A stretch of 64,000 nt of DNA from Nematostella vectensis (lineage: Eukaryota > Cnidaria > Anthozoa > Actiniaria > Edwardsiidae). Both the position numbers and the translations under genes were made by a program. The stretch spans positions 13,153,665-13,217,664 of the forward strand of contig NC_064048.1 in NCBI RefSeq assembly GCF_932526225.1, in the 5' to 3' direction. Below the pieces are notes generated by a model, which was given only the letters and a program-made list of their open reading frames with translations, was not told the DNA's origin and ran no database searches. Below are positions 39,901 through 55,400 of this stretch, one piece after another (the first letter of the stretch is position 1; each line of letters opens with the position of its first letter).

Positions 39901-42900
39901 TTTAATACTATTGGTATCGTAAACTATCCCAAGCAAAGTCACCATCGGACTGGAGGTTACATTCAGGAAAAGCTTCAGGGTTACATTCGGGAATTTGTTT
40001 TACGAGTGTAACCTCCAAAAGGTTACAATCGATATTTTTTTTTCCGAATGTAAATTCTAAAAAGTAACATTAGGAAAAATAAAACAGTATACTCGGAAAA
40101 AAAGGTATATCAATCTATCGAGCGCTATGCTCTATGTTAGAATCTACTTAAACAAGTTATCCAAGGAATCTAGTTAGTTCTTGTGTGCATAAAATATGTA
40201 CAGGATCCTGAACAAAGCATGAGCACATCAAAGATGCTGAGAGTACATAAAAATGTCCCCATACCTTCTTTTTATGTCATGACACACCAAGAACAGTATA
40301 ATTATACTACCTAATTAGGTATCGATATTTAAAAAAAAATAAAGAAAAAACATAGGCTATCAGCGGGAATAGAACCCGGGTCGCTGCGTTAGTAGTCAAG
40401 TGCCCGCAACGAAAGACCAACGTGGCATTGCTGAAGGGAATTGTAATGAAAATTACTTTTAATACTATTGGTATCGTAAACTATCCCAAGCAAAGTCACC
40501 ATCGGACTGGAGGTTACATTCGGGAAAAGCTTCAGGGTTACATTCGGGAATTTGTTTTACGAGTGTAACCTCCAAAAGGTTACAATCGATAATTTTTTTT
40601 TGTAAATTCCAAAAAGTAACATTAGGAAAAATAAAACAGTATACTCGGAAAAAAAGGTATATCAATCTATCGAGCGTTATGCTCTATGTTAGAATCTACT
40701 TAAACAAGTTATCCAAGGAATCTAGTTAGTTCTTGTGTGCATAAAATATGTACAGGATCCTGAACAAAGCATGAGCACATCAAAGATGCTGAGAGTACAT
40801 AAAAATGTCCCCATACCTTCTTTTTATGTCATGACACACCAAGAACAGTATAATTATACTACCTAATTAGGTATCGATATTTAAAAAAAAATAAAGAAAA
40901 AACATAGGCTATCAGCGGGAATAGAACCCGGGTCGCTGCGTTAGTAGTCAAGTGCCCGCAACGAAAGACCAACGTGGCATTGCTGAAGGGAATTGTAATG
41001 AAAATTACTTTTAATACTATTGGTATCGTAAACTATCCCAAGCAAAGTCACCATCGGACTGGAAGTTACATTCGGGAAAAGCTTCAGGGTTACATTCGGG
41101 AATTTGTTTTACGAGTGTAACCTCCAAAAGGTTACAATCGATAATTTTTTTTGTAAATTCCAAAAAGTAACATTAGGAAAAATAAAACAGTATACTCGGA
41201 AAAAAAGGTATATCAATCTATCGAGCGCTATGCCCTATGTTAGAATCTACTTAATCAAGTTATCCAAGGAATCTAGTTAGTTCTTGTGTGCATAAAATAT
41301 GTACAGGATCCTGAACAAAGCATGAGCACATCAAAGATGCTGAGAGTACATAAAAATGTCCCTATACCTTCTTTTTATGTCATGACACACCAAGAACAGT
41401 ATAATTAAGTATCGATATTTAAAAAAAAAAAAAAAAAAGAAAAAAAAATAGGCTATCAGCGGGAATAGAACCCGGGTCGCTGCGTTAGTAGTCAAGTGCC
41501 CGCAACGAAAGACTAACGTGGCATTGCTGAAGGGAATTGTAATGAAAATTACTTTTAATGCTATTGGTATCGTAAACTATCCCAAGCAAAGTCACCATCG
41601 GACTGGAGGTTACATTCGGGAAAAGCTTCAGGGTTACATTCGGGAATTTGATTTACGAGTGTAACCTCCAAAAGGTTACAATCGATAATTTTTTTTCCGA
41701 ATGTAAATTCAAAAAAGTAACATTAGGAAAAATAAAACAGTATACTCGGAAAAAAGGTATATCAATCTATCGAGCGCTTGCTCTATGTTACAATCTACTT
41801 AATCATGTTATCCAAGGAATCTAGTTAGTTCTTGTGTGCATAAAATATGTACAGGATCCTGAACAAAGCATGAGCACATCAAAGATGCTGAGAGTACATA
41901 AAAATGTCCCTATACCTTCTTTTTATGTCATGACACACCAAGAACAGTATAATTAAGTATCGATATTTAAAAAAAAAATAAAGAAAAAAAAAATAGGCTA
42001 TCAGCGGAAATAGAACCCGTTTCACTGCGTTAGTAGTCAAGTGCCCGCAACGAAAGACTAACGTGGCATTGCTGAAGGGAAATGTAATGAAAATTACTTT
42101 TAATACTATTGGTATCGTAAACTATCCCAAGCAAAGTCACCATCGGACTGGAGGTTACATTCGGGAAAAGCTTCAGGGTTACATTCGGGAATTTGTTTTA
42201 CGAGTGTAACCTCCAAAAGGTTACAATCGATATTTTTTTTGTAAATTCCAAAAAGTAAAATTAGGAAAAATAAAACAGTATACTCGGAAAAAAAGGTATA
42301 TCAATCTATCGAGCGCTATGCCCTATGTTAGAATCTACTTAATCAAGTTATCCAAGGAATCTAGTTAGTTCTTGTGTGCATAAAATATGTACAGGATCCT
42401 GAACAAAGCATGAGCACATCAAAGATGCTGAGAGTACATAAAAATGTCCCTATACCTTCTTTTTATGTCATGACACACCAAGAACAGTATAATTAAGTAT
42501 CGATATTTAAAAAAAAAAAAAAAGAAAAAAAACTAGGCTATCAGCGGGAATAGAACCCGGGTCGCTGCGTTAGTAGTCAAGTGCCCGCAACGAAAGACTA
42601 ACGTGGCATTGCTGAAGGGAATTGTAATGAAAATTACTTTTAATGCTATTGGTATCGTAAACTATCCCAAGCAAAGTCACCATCGGACTGGAGGTTACAT
42701 TCGGGAAAAGCTTCAGGGTTACATTCGGGAATTTGATTTACGAGTGTAACCTCCAAAAGGTTACAATCGATAATTTTTTTTCCGAATGTAAATTCAAAAA
42801 AGTAACATTAGGAAAAATAAAACAGTATACTTGGAAAAAAGGTATATCAATCTATCGAGCGCTTGCTCTATGTTACAATCTACTTAATCATGTTATCCAA

Positions 42901-45900
42901 GGAATCTAGTTAGTTCTTGTGTGCATAAAATATGTACAGGATCCTGAACAAAGCATGAGCACATCAAAGATGCTGAGAGTACATAAAAATGTCCCTATAC
43001 CTTCTTTTTATGTCATGACACACCAAGAACAGTATAATTAAGTATCGATATTTAAAAAAAAAATAAAGAAAAAAAATAGGCTATCAGCGGGAATAGAACC
43101 CGTTTCGCTGCGTTAGTAGTCAAGTGCCCGCAACGAAAGACTAACGTGGCATTGCTGAAGGGAAATGTAATGAAAATTACTTTTAATACTATTGGTATCG
43201 TAAACTATCCCAAGCAAAGTCACCATCGGACTGGAGGTTACATTCGGGAAAAGCTTCAGGGTTACATTCGGGAATTTGTTTTACGAGTGTAACCTCCAAA
43301 AGGTTACAATCGATATTTTTTTTGTAAATTCCAAAAAGTAACATTAGGAAAAATAAAACAGTATACTCGGAAAAACAGGTATATCAATCTATCGAGCGCT
43401 ATGCTCTATGTTAGAATATACTTAATCAAGTTATCCAAAGAATCTAGTTAGTTCTTGTGTGCATAAAATATGTACAGGATCCTGAACAAAGCATGAGCAC
43501 ATCAAAGATGCTGAGAGTACATAAAAATGTCCCTATACCTTCTTTTTATGTCATGACTCACCAAGAACAGTATAATTAAGTATCGATATTTAAAAAAAAA
43601 ATAAAGCAAAAAAATAGGCTATCAGCGGGAATAGAACCCGGGTCGCTGCGTTAGTAGTCAAGTGCCCGCAACGAAAGACTAACGTGGCATTGCTGAAGGG
43701 AATTGTAATGAAAATTACTTTTAATACTATTGGTATCGTAAACTATCACAAGCAAAGTCACCATCGGACTGGAGGTTACATTCGGGAAAAGCTTCAGGGT
43801 TACATTCGGGAATTTGTTTTACGAGTGTAACCTTCAAAAGGTTACAATCGATAATTTGTTTTGTAAATTCCAAAAAGTAACATTAGGAAAAATAAAACAG
43901 TATACTCGGAAAAAAGGTATATCAATCTATCGAGCGCTATGCTCTATGTTAGAATCTACTTAATCAAGTTATCCAAGGAATCTAGTTAGTTCTTGTGTGC
44001 ATAAAATATGTTCAGGATCCTGAACAAAGCATGAGCACATCAAAGATGCTGAGAGTACATAAAAATGTCCCTATACCTTCTTTTTATGTCATGACACATC
44101 AAGAACAGTATAATTAGGTATCGATATTTAAAAAAAAAATAAAGAAAAAAAAAAGGCTATCAGTGGGAATAGAACCCGGGTCGCTGCATTAGTAGTCAAG
44201 TGCCCGCAACGAAAGACCAACGTGGCATTGCTGAAGGGAATTGTAATGAAAATTACTTTTAATACTATTGGTATCGTAAACTATCCCAAGCAAAGTCACC
44301 ATCGGACTGGAGGTTACATTCGGGAAAAGCTTCAGGGTTACATTCGGGAATTTGTTTTACGAGTGTAACCACCAAAAGGTTACAATCGATAATTTTTTTT
44401 TTGTAAATTCCAAAAAGTAACATTAGGAAAAATAAAACAGTATACTCGGAAAGAAAGGTATATCAATCTATCGAGCGCTATGCTCTATGTTAGAATCTAC
44501 TTAATCAAGTTATCCAAGGAATCTAGTTAGTTCTTGTGTGCATAAAATATGTACAGGATCCTGAACAAAGCATGAGCACATCAAAGATGCTGAGAGTACA
44601 TAAAAATGTCCCTATACCTTCTTTTTATGTCATGACACACCAAGAACAGTATAATTAAGTATCGATATTTAAAAAAAAATAAAGAAAAAAAATAGGCTAT
44701 CAGCGGGAATCGAACCCGGGTCGCTGCGTTAGTAGTCAAGTGCCCGCAACGAAAGACTAACGTGGCATTGCTGAAGGGAATTGTAATGAAAATTACTTTT
44801 AATACTATTGGTATCGTAAACTATCCCAAGCAAAGTCACCATCGGACTGGAGGTTACATTCGGGAAAAGCTTCAGGGTTACATTCGGGAATTTGTTTTAC
44901 GAGTGTAACCTCCAAAAGGTTACAATCGATAATTTTTTTTTTGTAAATTCCAAAAACTAACATTAGGAAAAAAAAAACAGTATACTCGGAAAAAAAGGTA
45001 TATCAATCTATCGAGCGCTATGCTCTATGTTAGAATCTACTTAATCAAGTTATCCAAGGAATCTAGTTAGTTCTTGTGTGCATAAAATATGTACAGGATC
45101 CTGAACAAAGCATGAGCACATCAAAGATGCTGAGAGTACATAAAAATGTCCCTATACCTTCTTTTTATGTCATGACACACCAAGAACAGTATAATTAAGT
45201 ATCGATATTTAAAAAAAAAATAAAGAAAAAAAAATAGGCTATTAGCGGGAATCGAACCAGGGTAGCTGCGTTAGTAGTCAAGTGCCCGCAACGAAAGACT
45301 AACGTGGCATTGCTGAAGGGAATTGTAATGAAAATTACTTTTAATACTATTGGTATCGTAAACTATCCCAAGCAAAGTCACCATCGGACTGGAGGTTACA
45401 TTCGGGAAAAGCTTCAGGGTTACATTCGGGAATTTGATTTACGAGTGTAACCTCCAAAAGGTTACAATCGATAATTTTTTTTCCGAATGTAAATTCAAAA
45501 AAGTAACATTAGGAAAAATAAAACAGTATACTCGGAAAAAAGGTATATCAATCTATCGAGCGCTATGCTCTATGTTACAATCTACTTAATCATGTTATCC
45601 AAGGAATCTAGTTAGTTCTTGTGTGCATAAAATATGTACAGGATCCTGAACAAAGCATGAGCACATCAAAGATGCTGAGAGTACATAAAAATGTCCCTAT
45701 ACCTTCTTTTTATGTCATGAAACACCAAGAACAGTATAATTAAGTATCGATATTTAAAAAAAAAATAAAGAAAAAAAAAATAGGCTATCAGCGGGAATAG
45801 AACCCGGGTCGCTGCGTTAGTAGTCAAGTGCCCGCAACGAAAGACTAACGTGGCATTGCTGAAGGGAATTGTAATGAAAATTACTTTTAATACTATTGGT

Positions 45901-48900
45901 ATCGTAAACTATCCCAAGCAAAGTCACCATCGGACTGGAGGTTACATTCAGGAAAAGCTTCAGGGTTACATTCGGGAATTTGTTTTACGAGTGTAACCTC
46001 CAAAAGGTTACAATCGATATTTTTTTTTCCGAATGTAAATTCCAAAAAGTAACATTAGGAAAAATAAAACAGTATACTCGGAAAAAAGGTATATCAATCT
46101 TTCGAGCGCTATGCTCTATGTTACAATCTACTTAATCATGTTATCCAAGGAATCTAGTTAGTTCTTGTGTGCATAAAATATGTACAGGATCCTGAACAAA
46201 GCATGAGCACATCAAAGATGCTGAGAGTACATAAAAATGTCCCTATACCTTCTTTTTATGTCATGACACACCAAGAACAGTATAATTAAGTATCGATATT
46301 TAAAAAAAAAAAAAGAAAAAAAAATAGGCTATCAGCGGGAATAGAACCCGGGTCGCTGCGTTAGTAGTCAAGTGCCCGCAACGAAAGACTAACGTGGCAT
46401 TGCTGAAGGGAATTGTAATGAAAATTACTTTTAATGCTATTGATATCGTAAACTATCCCAAGCAAAGTCACCATCGGACTGGAGGTTACATTCGAGAAAA
46501 GCTTCAGGGTTACATTCGGGAATTTGATTTACGAGTGTAACCTCCAAAAGGTTACAATCGATAATTTTTTTTCCAAATGTAAATTCAAAAAAGTAACATT
46601 AGGAAAAATAAAACAGTATACTCGGAAAAAAGGTATATCAATCTTTCGAGCGCTATGCTCTATGTTACAATCTACTTAATCATGTTATCCAAGGAATCTA
46701 GTTAGTTCTTGTGTGCATAAAATATGTACAGGATCCTGAACAAAGCATGAGCACATCAAAGATGCTGAGAGTACATAAAAATGTCCCTATACCTTCTTTT
46801 TATGTCATGACACACCAAGAACAGTATAATTAAGTATCGATATTTAAAAAAAAAATAAAGAAAAAAAAATAGGCTATCAGCGGGAATCGAACCCGGGTCG
46901 CTGCGTTAGTAGTCAAGTGCCCGCAACGAAAGACTAACGTGGCATTGCTGAAGGGAATTGTAATGAAAATTACTTTTAATACTATTGGTATCGTAAACTA
47001 TCCCAAGCAAAGTCACCATCGGACTGGAGGTTACATTCGGGAAAAGCTTCAGGGTTACATTCGGGAATTTGTTTTACGAGTGTAACCTCCAAAAGGTTAC
47101 AATCGATATTTTTTTTTCCTAATGTAAATTCCAAAAAGTAACATTAGGAAAAATAAAACAGTATACTCGGAAAAAAAGGTATATCAATCTATCGAGCGCT
47201 ATGCTCTATGTTAGAATCTACTTAATCAAGTTATCCAATGAATCTAGTTAGTTCTTGTGTGCATAAAATATGTACAGGATCCTGAACAAAGCATGAGCAC
47301 ATCAAAGATGCTGAGAGTACATAAAAATGTCCCAATACCTTCTTTTTATGTCATGACACACCAAGAACAGTATAATTAGGTATCGATATTTAAAAAAAAA
47401 TAAAGAAAAAACATAGGCTATCAGCGGGAATAGAACCCGGGTCGCTGCGTTAAGAGTCAAGTGCCCGCAACGAAAGACCAACGTGGCATTGCTGAAGGGA
47501 ATTGTAATGAAAATTACTTTTAATACTATTGGTATCGTAAACTATCCCAAGCAAAGTCACCATCGGACTGGAGGTTACATTCGGGAAAAGCTTCAGGGTT
47601 ACATTCGGGAATTTGTTTTACGAGTGTAACCTCCAAAAGGTTACAATCGATAATTTTTTTTTGTAAATTCCAAAAAGTAACATTAGGAAAAATAAAACAG
47701 TATACTCGGAAAAAAAGGTATATCAATCTATCGAGCGCTATGCCCTATGTTAGAATCTACTTAATCAAGTTATCCAAGGAATCTAGTTAGTTCTTGTGTG
47801 CATAAAGTCTGTACAGGATCCTGAACAAAGCATTAGCACATCAAAGATGCTGAGAGTACATAAAAATGTCCCTATACCTTCTTTTTATGTCATGACACAC
47901 CAAGAACAGTATAATTAAGTATCGATATTTAAAAAAAAAATAAAGAAAAAAAAATAGGCTATCAGCGGGAATAGAACCCGGGTCGCTGCGTTAGTAGTCA
48001 AGTGCCCGCAACGAAAGACTAACGTGGCATTGCTGAAGGGAATTGTAATGAAAATTACTTTTAATACTATTGGTATCGTAAACTATCCCAAGCAAAGTCA
48101 CCATCGGACTGGAGGTTACATTCGAGAAAAGCTTCAGGGTTACATTCGGGAATTTGTTTTACGAGTGTAACCTCCAAAAGGTTACAATCGATATTTTTTT
48201 TTCCGAATGTAAATTCCAAAAAGTAACATTAGGAAAAATAAAACAGTATACTCGGAAAAAAAAGGTATATCAATCTATCGAGCGCTATGCTCTATGTTAG
48301 AATCTACTTAATCAAGTTATCCAAGGAATCTAGTTAGTTCTTGTGTGCATAAAATATGTACAGGATCCTGAACAAAGCATGAGCACATCAAAGATGCTGA
48401 GAGTACATAAAAATGTCCCCATACCTTCTTTTTATGTCATGACACACCAAGAACAGTATAATTAGGTATCGATATTTAAAAAAAAATAAAGAAAAAACAT
48501 AGGCTATCAGAGGGAATAGAACCCGGGTCGCTGCGTTAGTAGTCAAGTGCCCGCAACGAAAGACCAACGTGGCATTGCTGAAGGGAATTGTAATGAAAAT
48601 TACTTTTAATACTATTGGTATCGTAAACTATCCCAAGCAAAGTCACCATCGGACTGGAGGTTACATTCGGGAAAAGCTTCAGGGTTACATTCGGGAATTT
48701 GTTTTACGAGTGTAACCTCAAAAAGGTTACAATCGATAATTTGTTTTCCGAATGTAAATTCCAAAAAGTAACATTAGGAAAAAAAAAACAGTATACTCGG
48801 AAAAAAAGGTATATCAATCTATCGAGCGCTATGCTCTATGTTAGAATCTACTTAATCAAGTTATCCAAGGAATCTAGTTAGTTCTTGTGTGCATAAAATA

Positions 48901-49422
48901 TGTACAGGATCCTGAACAAAGCATGAGCACATCAAAGATGCTGAGAGTACATAAAAATGTCCCTATACCTTCTTTTTATGTCATGACACACCAAGAACAG
49001 TATAATTAAGTATCGATATTTAAAAAAAAAATAAAGAAAAAAAATAGGCTGTCAGCGGGAATCGAACAAGGGTCGCTGTGTTAGTAGTCAAGTGCCCGCA
49101 ACGAAAGACTAACGTGGCATTGCTGAAGGGAATTGTAATGAAAATTACTTTTAATACTATTGGTATCGTAAACTATCCCAAGCAAAGTCACCATCGGACT
49201 GGAGGTTACATTCGGGAAAAGCTTCAGGGTTACATTCGGGAATTTGTTTTACGAGTGTAACCTCCAAAAGGTTACAATCGATAATTTTTTTTCCGAATGT
49301 AAATTCCAAAAAGTAACATTAGGAAAAATAAAACAGTATACTCGGAAAAAAAGGTATATCAATCTATCGAGCGCTATGCCCTATGTTAGAATCTACTTAA
49401 TCAAGTTATCCAAGGAATCTAG
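36912..49422 (+). repeat. 25-monomer higher-order unit, copy 2 (23 monomers)
   Basis: Starts: 36912, 37458, 37997, 38540, 39083, 39627, 40174, 40726, 41277, 41825, 42365, 42910, 43448, 43986, 44527, 45067, 45612, 46158, 46702, 47248, 47787, 48334 and 48878. The marker order matches copy 1. The offset is 13,568-13,575 up to 40174, 14,126 from 41277 to 43448, 13,586 at 43986 and about 13,047 from 45067. So copy 2 gained one insertion-bearing monomer (40174/40726 pair), lost the counterpart of 29861, lost one of the 30941/31481 pair, and has no counterpart of 36371. Confidence 0.85.
45612..46157 (+). repeat. Hybrid monomer with subfamily switch
   Basis: The front and middle match the monomer at 32566 (AAACACC, TTCAGGAAAAG, CGATATTTTTTTTTCCGAATG). 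From about 46078 the sequence has GGAAAAAAGG, CTTTCGAGCG, TTACAATC and AATCATG, as in the next monomer (46158). In copy 1 the counterpart keeps the standard tail. This is a local conversion tract or exchange between neighbours. Confidence 0.7.
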
Positions 49423-52400
49423 TTAGTTCTTGTGTGCATAAAATATGTACAGGATCCTGAACAAAGCATGAGCACATCAAAGATGCTGAGAGTACATAAA
49501 AATGTCCCTATACCTTCTTTTTATGTCATGACACACCAAGAACAGTATAATTAAGTATCGATATTTAAAAAAAAAAAAAAAAAAAGAAATAAAAATAGGC
49601 TATCAGCGGGAATAGAACCCGGGTCGCTGCGTTAGTAGTCAAGTGCCCGCAACGAAAGACTAACGTGGCATTGCTGAAGGGAATTGTAATGAAAATTACT
49701 TTTAATACTATTGGTATCGTAAACTATCCCAAGCAAAGTCACCATCGGACTGGAGGTTACATTCAGGAAAAGCTTCAGGGTTACATTCGGGAATTTGTTT
49801 TACGAGTGTAACCTCCAAAAGGTTACAATCGATATTTTTTTTTCCGAATGTAAATTCCAAAAAGTAACATTAGGAAAAATAAAACAGTATACTCGGAAAA
49901 AAAGGTATATCAATATATCGAGCGCTATGCTCTATGTTAGAATCTACTTAAACAAGTTATCCAAGGAATCTAGTTAGTTCTTGTGTGCATAAAATATGTA
50001 CAGGATCCTGAACAAAGCATGAGCACATCAAAGATGCTGAGAGTACATAAAAATGTCCCCATACCTTCTTTTTATGTCATGACACACCAAGAACAGTATA
50101 ATTATACTACCTAATTAGGTATCGATATTTAAAAAAAAATAAAGAAAAAACATAGGCTATCAGCGGGAATAGAACCCGGGTCGCTGCGTTAGTAGTCAAG
50201 TGCCCGCAACGAAAGACCAACGTGGCATTGCTGAAGGGAATTGTAATGAAAATTACTTTTAATACTATTGGTATCGTAAACTATCCCAAGCAAAGTCACC
50301 ATCGGACTGGAGGTTACATTCGGGAAAAGCTTCAGGGTTACATTCGGGAATTTGATTTACGAGTGTAACCTCCAAAAGGTTACAATCGATAATTTTTTTT
50401 CCGAATGTAAATTCAAAAAAGTAACATTAGGAAAAATAAAACAGTATACTCGGAAAAAAGGTATATCAATCTATCGAGCGCTATGCTCTATGTTAGAATC
50501 TACTTAATCATGTTATCCAAGGAATCTAGTTAGTTCTTGTGTGCATAAAATATGTACAGGATCCTGAACAAAGCATGAGCACATCAAAGATGCTGAGAGT
50601 ACATAAAAATGTCCCTATACCTTCTTTTTATGTCATGACACACCAAGAACAGTATAATTAAGTATCGATATTTAAAAAAAAAATAAAGAAAAAAAAATAG
50701 GCTATCAGCGGGAATAGAACCCGTTTCGCTGCGTTAGTAGTCAAGTGCCCGCAACGAAAGACTAACGTGGCATTGCTGAAGGGAAATGTAATGAAAATTA
50801 CTTTTAATACTATTGGTATCGTAAACTATCCCAAGCAAAGTCACCATCGGACTGGAGGTTACATTCGGGAAAAGCTTCAGTGTTACATTCGGGAATTTGT
50901 TTTACGAGTGTAACCTCCAAAAGGTTACAATCGATATTTTTTTTGTAAATTCCAAAAAGTAACATTAGGAAAAATAAAACAGTATACTCGGAAAAACAGG
51001 TATATCAATCTATCGAGCGCTATGCTCTATGTTAGAATATACTTAATCAAGTTATCCAAAGAATCTAGTTAGTTCTTGTGTGCATAAAATATGTACAGGA
51101 TCCTGAACAAAGCATGAGCACATCAAAGATGCTGAGAGTACATAAAAATGTCCCTATACCTTCTTTTTATGTCATGACTCACCAAGAACAGTATAATTAA
51201 GTATCGATATTAAAAAAAAAATAAAGCAAAAAAATAGGCTATCAGCGGGAATAGAACCCGGGTCGCTGCGTTAGTAGTCAAGTGCCCGCAACGAAAGACT
51301 AACGTGGCATTGCTGAAGGGAATTGTAATGAAAATTACTTTTAATACTATTGGTATCGTAAACTATCATAAGCAAAGTCACCATCGGACTGGAGGTTACA
51401 TTCGGGAAAAGCTTCAGGGTTACATTCGGGAATTTGTTTTACGAGTGTAACCTCCAAAAGGTTACAATCGATAATTTGTTTTGTAAATTCCAAAAAGTAA
51501 CATTAGGAAAAAAAAACAGTATACTCGGAAAAAAAGGTATATCAATCTATCGAGCGCTATGCTCTATGTTAGAATCTACTTAATCAAGTTATCCAAGGAA
51601 TCTAGTTAGTTCTTGTGTGCATAAAATATGTACAGGATCCTGAACAAAGCATGAGCACATCAAAGATGCTGAGAGTACATAAAAATGTCCCTATACCTTC
51701 TTTTTATGTCATGACACACCAAGAACAGAATAATTAAGGATCGATATTAAAAAAAAAAAAAAGAAAAAAAAATAGGCTATCAGCGGGAATAGAACCCGGG
51801 TCGCTGCGTTAGTAGTCAAGTGCCCGCAACGAAAGACTAACGTGGCATTGCTGAAGGGAATTGTAATGAAAATTACTTTTAATACTATTGGTATCGTAAA
51901 CTGTCCCAAGCAAAGTCACCATCGGACTGGAGGTTACATTCGGGAAAAGCTTCAGGGTTACATTCGGGAATTTGTTTTACGAGTGTAACCTCCAAAAGGT
52001 TACAATCGATAATTTTTTTTTGTAAATTCCAAAAAGTAACATTAGGAAAAATAAAACAGTATACTCGGAAAAAAAGGTATATCAATCTATCGAGCGCTAT
52101 GCTCTATGTTAGAATCTACTTAATCAAGTTATCCAAGGAATCTAGTTAGTTCTTGTGTGCATAAAATATGTACAGGATCCTGAACAAAGCATGAGCACAT
52201 CAAAGATGCTGAGAGTACATAAAAATGTCCCTATACCTTCTTTTTATGTCATGACACACCAAGAACAGTATAATTAAGTATCGATATTTAAAAAAAAAAT
52301 AAAGAAAAAAAAATAGGCTATCAGCGGGAATCGAACCCGGGTAGCTGCGTTAGTAGTCAAGTGCCCGCAACGAAAGGCCAACGTGGCATTGCTGAAGGGA

Positions 52401-55400
52401 ATTGTAATGAAAATTACTTTTAATACTATTGGTATCGTAAAATATCCCAAGCAAAGTCACCATCGGACTGGAGGTTACATTCGGGAAAAGCTTCAGGGTT
52501 ACATTCGGGAATTTGATTTACGAGTGTAACCTCCAAAAGGTTACAATCGATAATTTTTTTTCCGAATGTAAATTCAAAAAAGTAACATTAGGAAAAATAA
52601 AACAGTATACTCGGAAAAAAGGTATATCAATCTATCGAGCGCTATGCTCTATGTTACAATCTACTTAATCATGTTATCCAAGGAATCTAGTTAGTTCTTG
52701 TGTGCATAAAATATGTACAGGATCCTGAACAAAGCATGAGCACATCAAAGATGCTGAGAGTACATAAAAATGTCCCTATACCTTCTTTTTATGTCATGAC
52801 ACACCAAGAACAGTATAATTAAGTATCGATATTTAAAAAAAAAATAAAGAAAAAAAATAGGCTATCAGCGGGAATAGAACCCGGGTCGCTGCGTTAGTAG
52901 TCAAGTGCCCGCAACGAAAGACTAACGTGGCATTGCTGAAGGGAATTGTAATGAAAATTACTTTTAATACTATTGGTATCGTAAACTATCCCAAGCAAAG
53001 TCACCATCGGACTGGAGGTTAAATTCAGGAAAAGCTTCAGGGTTACATTCGGGAATTTGTTTTACGAGTGTAACCTCCAAAAGGTTACAATCGATATTTT
53101 TTTTTCCGAATGTAAATTCCAAAAAGTAACATTAGGAAAAATAAAACAGTATACTCGGAAAAAAAGGTATATCAATCTATCGAGCGCTATGCTCTATGTT
53201 AGAATCTACTTAATCAAGTTATCCAAGGAATCTAGTTAGTTCTTGTGTGCATAAAATATGTACAGGATCCTGAACAAAGCATGAGCACATCAAAGATGCT
53301 GAGAGTACATAAAAATGTCCCCATACCTTCTTTTTATGTCATTACACACCAAGAACAGTATAATTAGGTATCGATATTTAAAAAAAAATAAAGAAAAAAC
53401 ATAGGCTATCAGCGGGAATCGAACCCGGGTCGCTGCGTTAGTAGTCAAGTGCCCGCAACGAAAGACTAACGTGGCATTGCTGAAGGGAATTGTAATGAAA
53501 ATTACTTTTAATACTATTGGTATCGTAAACTATCAAAAGCAAAGTCACCATCGGACTGGAGGTTACATTCGGGAAAAGCTTCAGGGTTACATTCGGGAAT
53601 TTGTTTTACGAGTGTAACCTCCAAAAGGTTACAATCGATAATTTTTTTTTGTAAATTCCAAAAAGTAACATTAGGAAAAATAAAACAGTATACTCGGAAA
53701 AAAAGGTATATCAATCTTTCGAGCGCTATGCCCTATGTTAGAATCTACTTAATCAAGTTATCCAAGGAATCTAGTTAGTTCTTGTGTGCATAAAATATGT
53801 ACAGGATCCTGAACAAAGCATGAGCACATCAAAGATTCTGAGAGTACATAAAAATGTCCCTATACCTTCTTTTTATGTCATGACACACCAAGAACAGTAT
53901 AATTAAGTATCGATATTTAAAAAAAAAATAAAGAAAAAAAAATAGGCTATCAGCGGGAATAGAACCCGGGTAGCTGCGTTAGTAGTCAAGTGCCCGCAAC
54001 GAAAGACTAACGTGGCATTGCTGAAGGGAAATGTAATGAAAATTACTTTTTATACTATTGGTATCGTAAACTATCCCAAGCAAAGTCACCATCGGACAGG
54101 AGGTTACATTCGGGAAAAGCTTCAGGGTTACATTCGGGAATTTGTTTTACGAGTGTAACCTCCAAAAGGTTACAATCGATATTTTTTTTGTAAATTCCAA
54201 AAAGTAACATTAGGAAAAATAAAACAGTATACTCGGAAAAACAGGTATATCAATCTATCGAGCGCTATGCTCTATGTTAGAATATACTTAATCAAGTTAT
54301 CCAAAGAATCTAGTTAGTTCTTGTGTGCATAAAATATGTACAGGATCCTGAACAAAGCATGAGCACATCAAAGATGCTGAGAGTACATAAAAATGTCCCT
54401 ATACCTTCTTTTTATGTCTTGACTCACCAAGAACAGTATAATTAAGTATCTATATTTAAAAAAAAAATTAAGCAAAAAAATAGGCTATCAGCGGGAATAG
54501 AACCCGGGTCGCTGCGTTAGTAGTCAAATGCCTGCAACGAAAGACTAACGTGGCATTGCTGAAGGGGATTGTAATGAAAATTACTTTTAATACTATTGGT
54601 ATCGTAAACTATCACAAGCAAAGTCACCATCGGACTGGAGGTTACATTCGGGAAAAGCTTCAGGGTTATATTCGGGAATTTGTTTTACGAGTGTAACCTC
54701 CAAAAGGTTACAATCGATAATTTTTTTTTGTAAATTCCAAAAAGTAACATTAGGAAAAAAAAAAACAGTATACTCGGAAAAAAAGGTATATCAATCTATC
54801 GAGCGCTATGCTCTATGTTAGAATCTACTTAATCAAGTTATCCAAGGAATCTAGTTAGTTCTTGTGTGCATAAAATATGTACAGGATCCTGAACAAAGCA
54901 TGAGCACATCAAAGATGCTGAGAGTACATAAAAATGTCCCTATACCTTCTTTTTATGTCATGACACACCAAGAACAGTATAATTAAGTATCGATATTTAA
55001 AAAAAAAAAAGAAAAAAAAATAGGCTATCAGCGGAAATAGAACCCGGGTCGCTGCGTTAGTAGTCAAGTGCCCGCAACGAAAGACTAACGTGGCATTGCT
55101 GAAGGGAATTGTAATGAAAATTACTTTTAATACTATTGGTATCGTAAACTGTCCCAAGCAAAGTCACCATCGGACTGGAGGTTACATTCGGGAAAAGCTT
55201 CAGGGTTAAATTCGGGAATTTGTTTTACGAGTGTAACCTCCAAAAGGTTACAATCGATATTTTTTTTCCGAATGTAAATTCCAAAAAGTAACATTAGGAA
55301 AAATAAAACAGTATACTTGGAAAAAAAGGTATATCAATCTATCGAGCGCTATGCTCTATGTTAGAATCTACTTAATCAAGTTATCCAAGGAATCTAGTTA

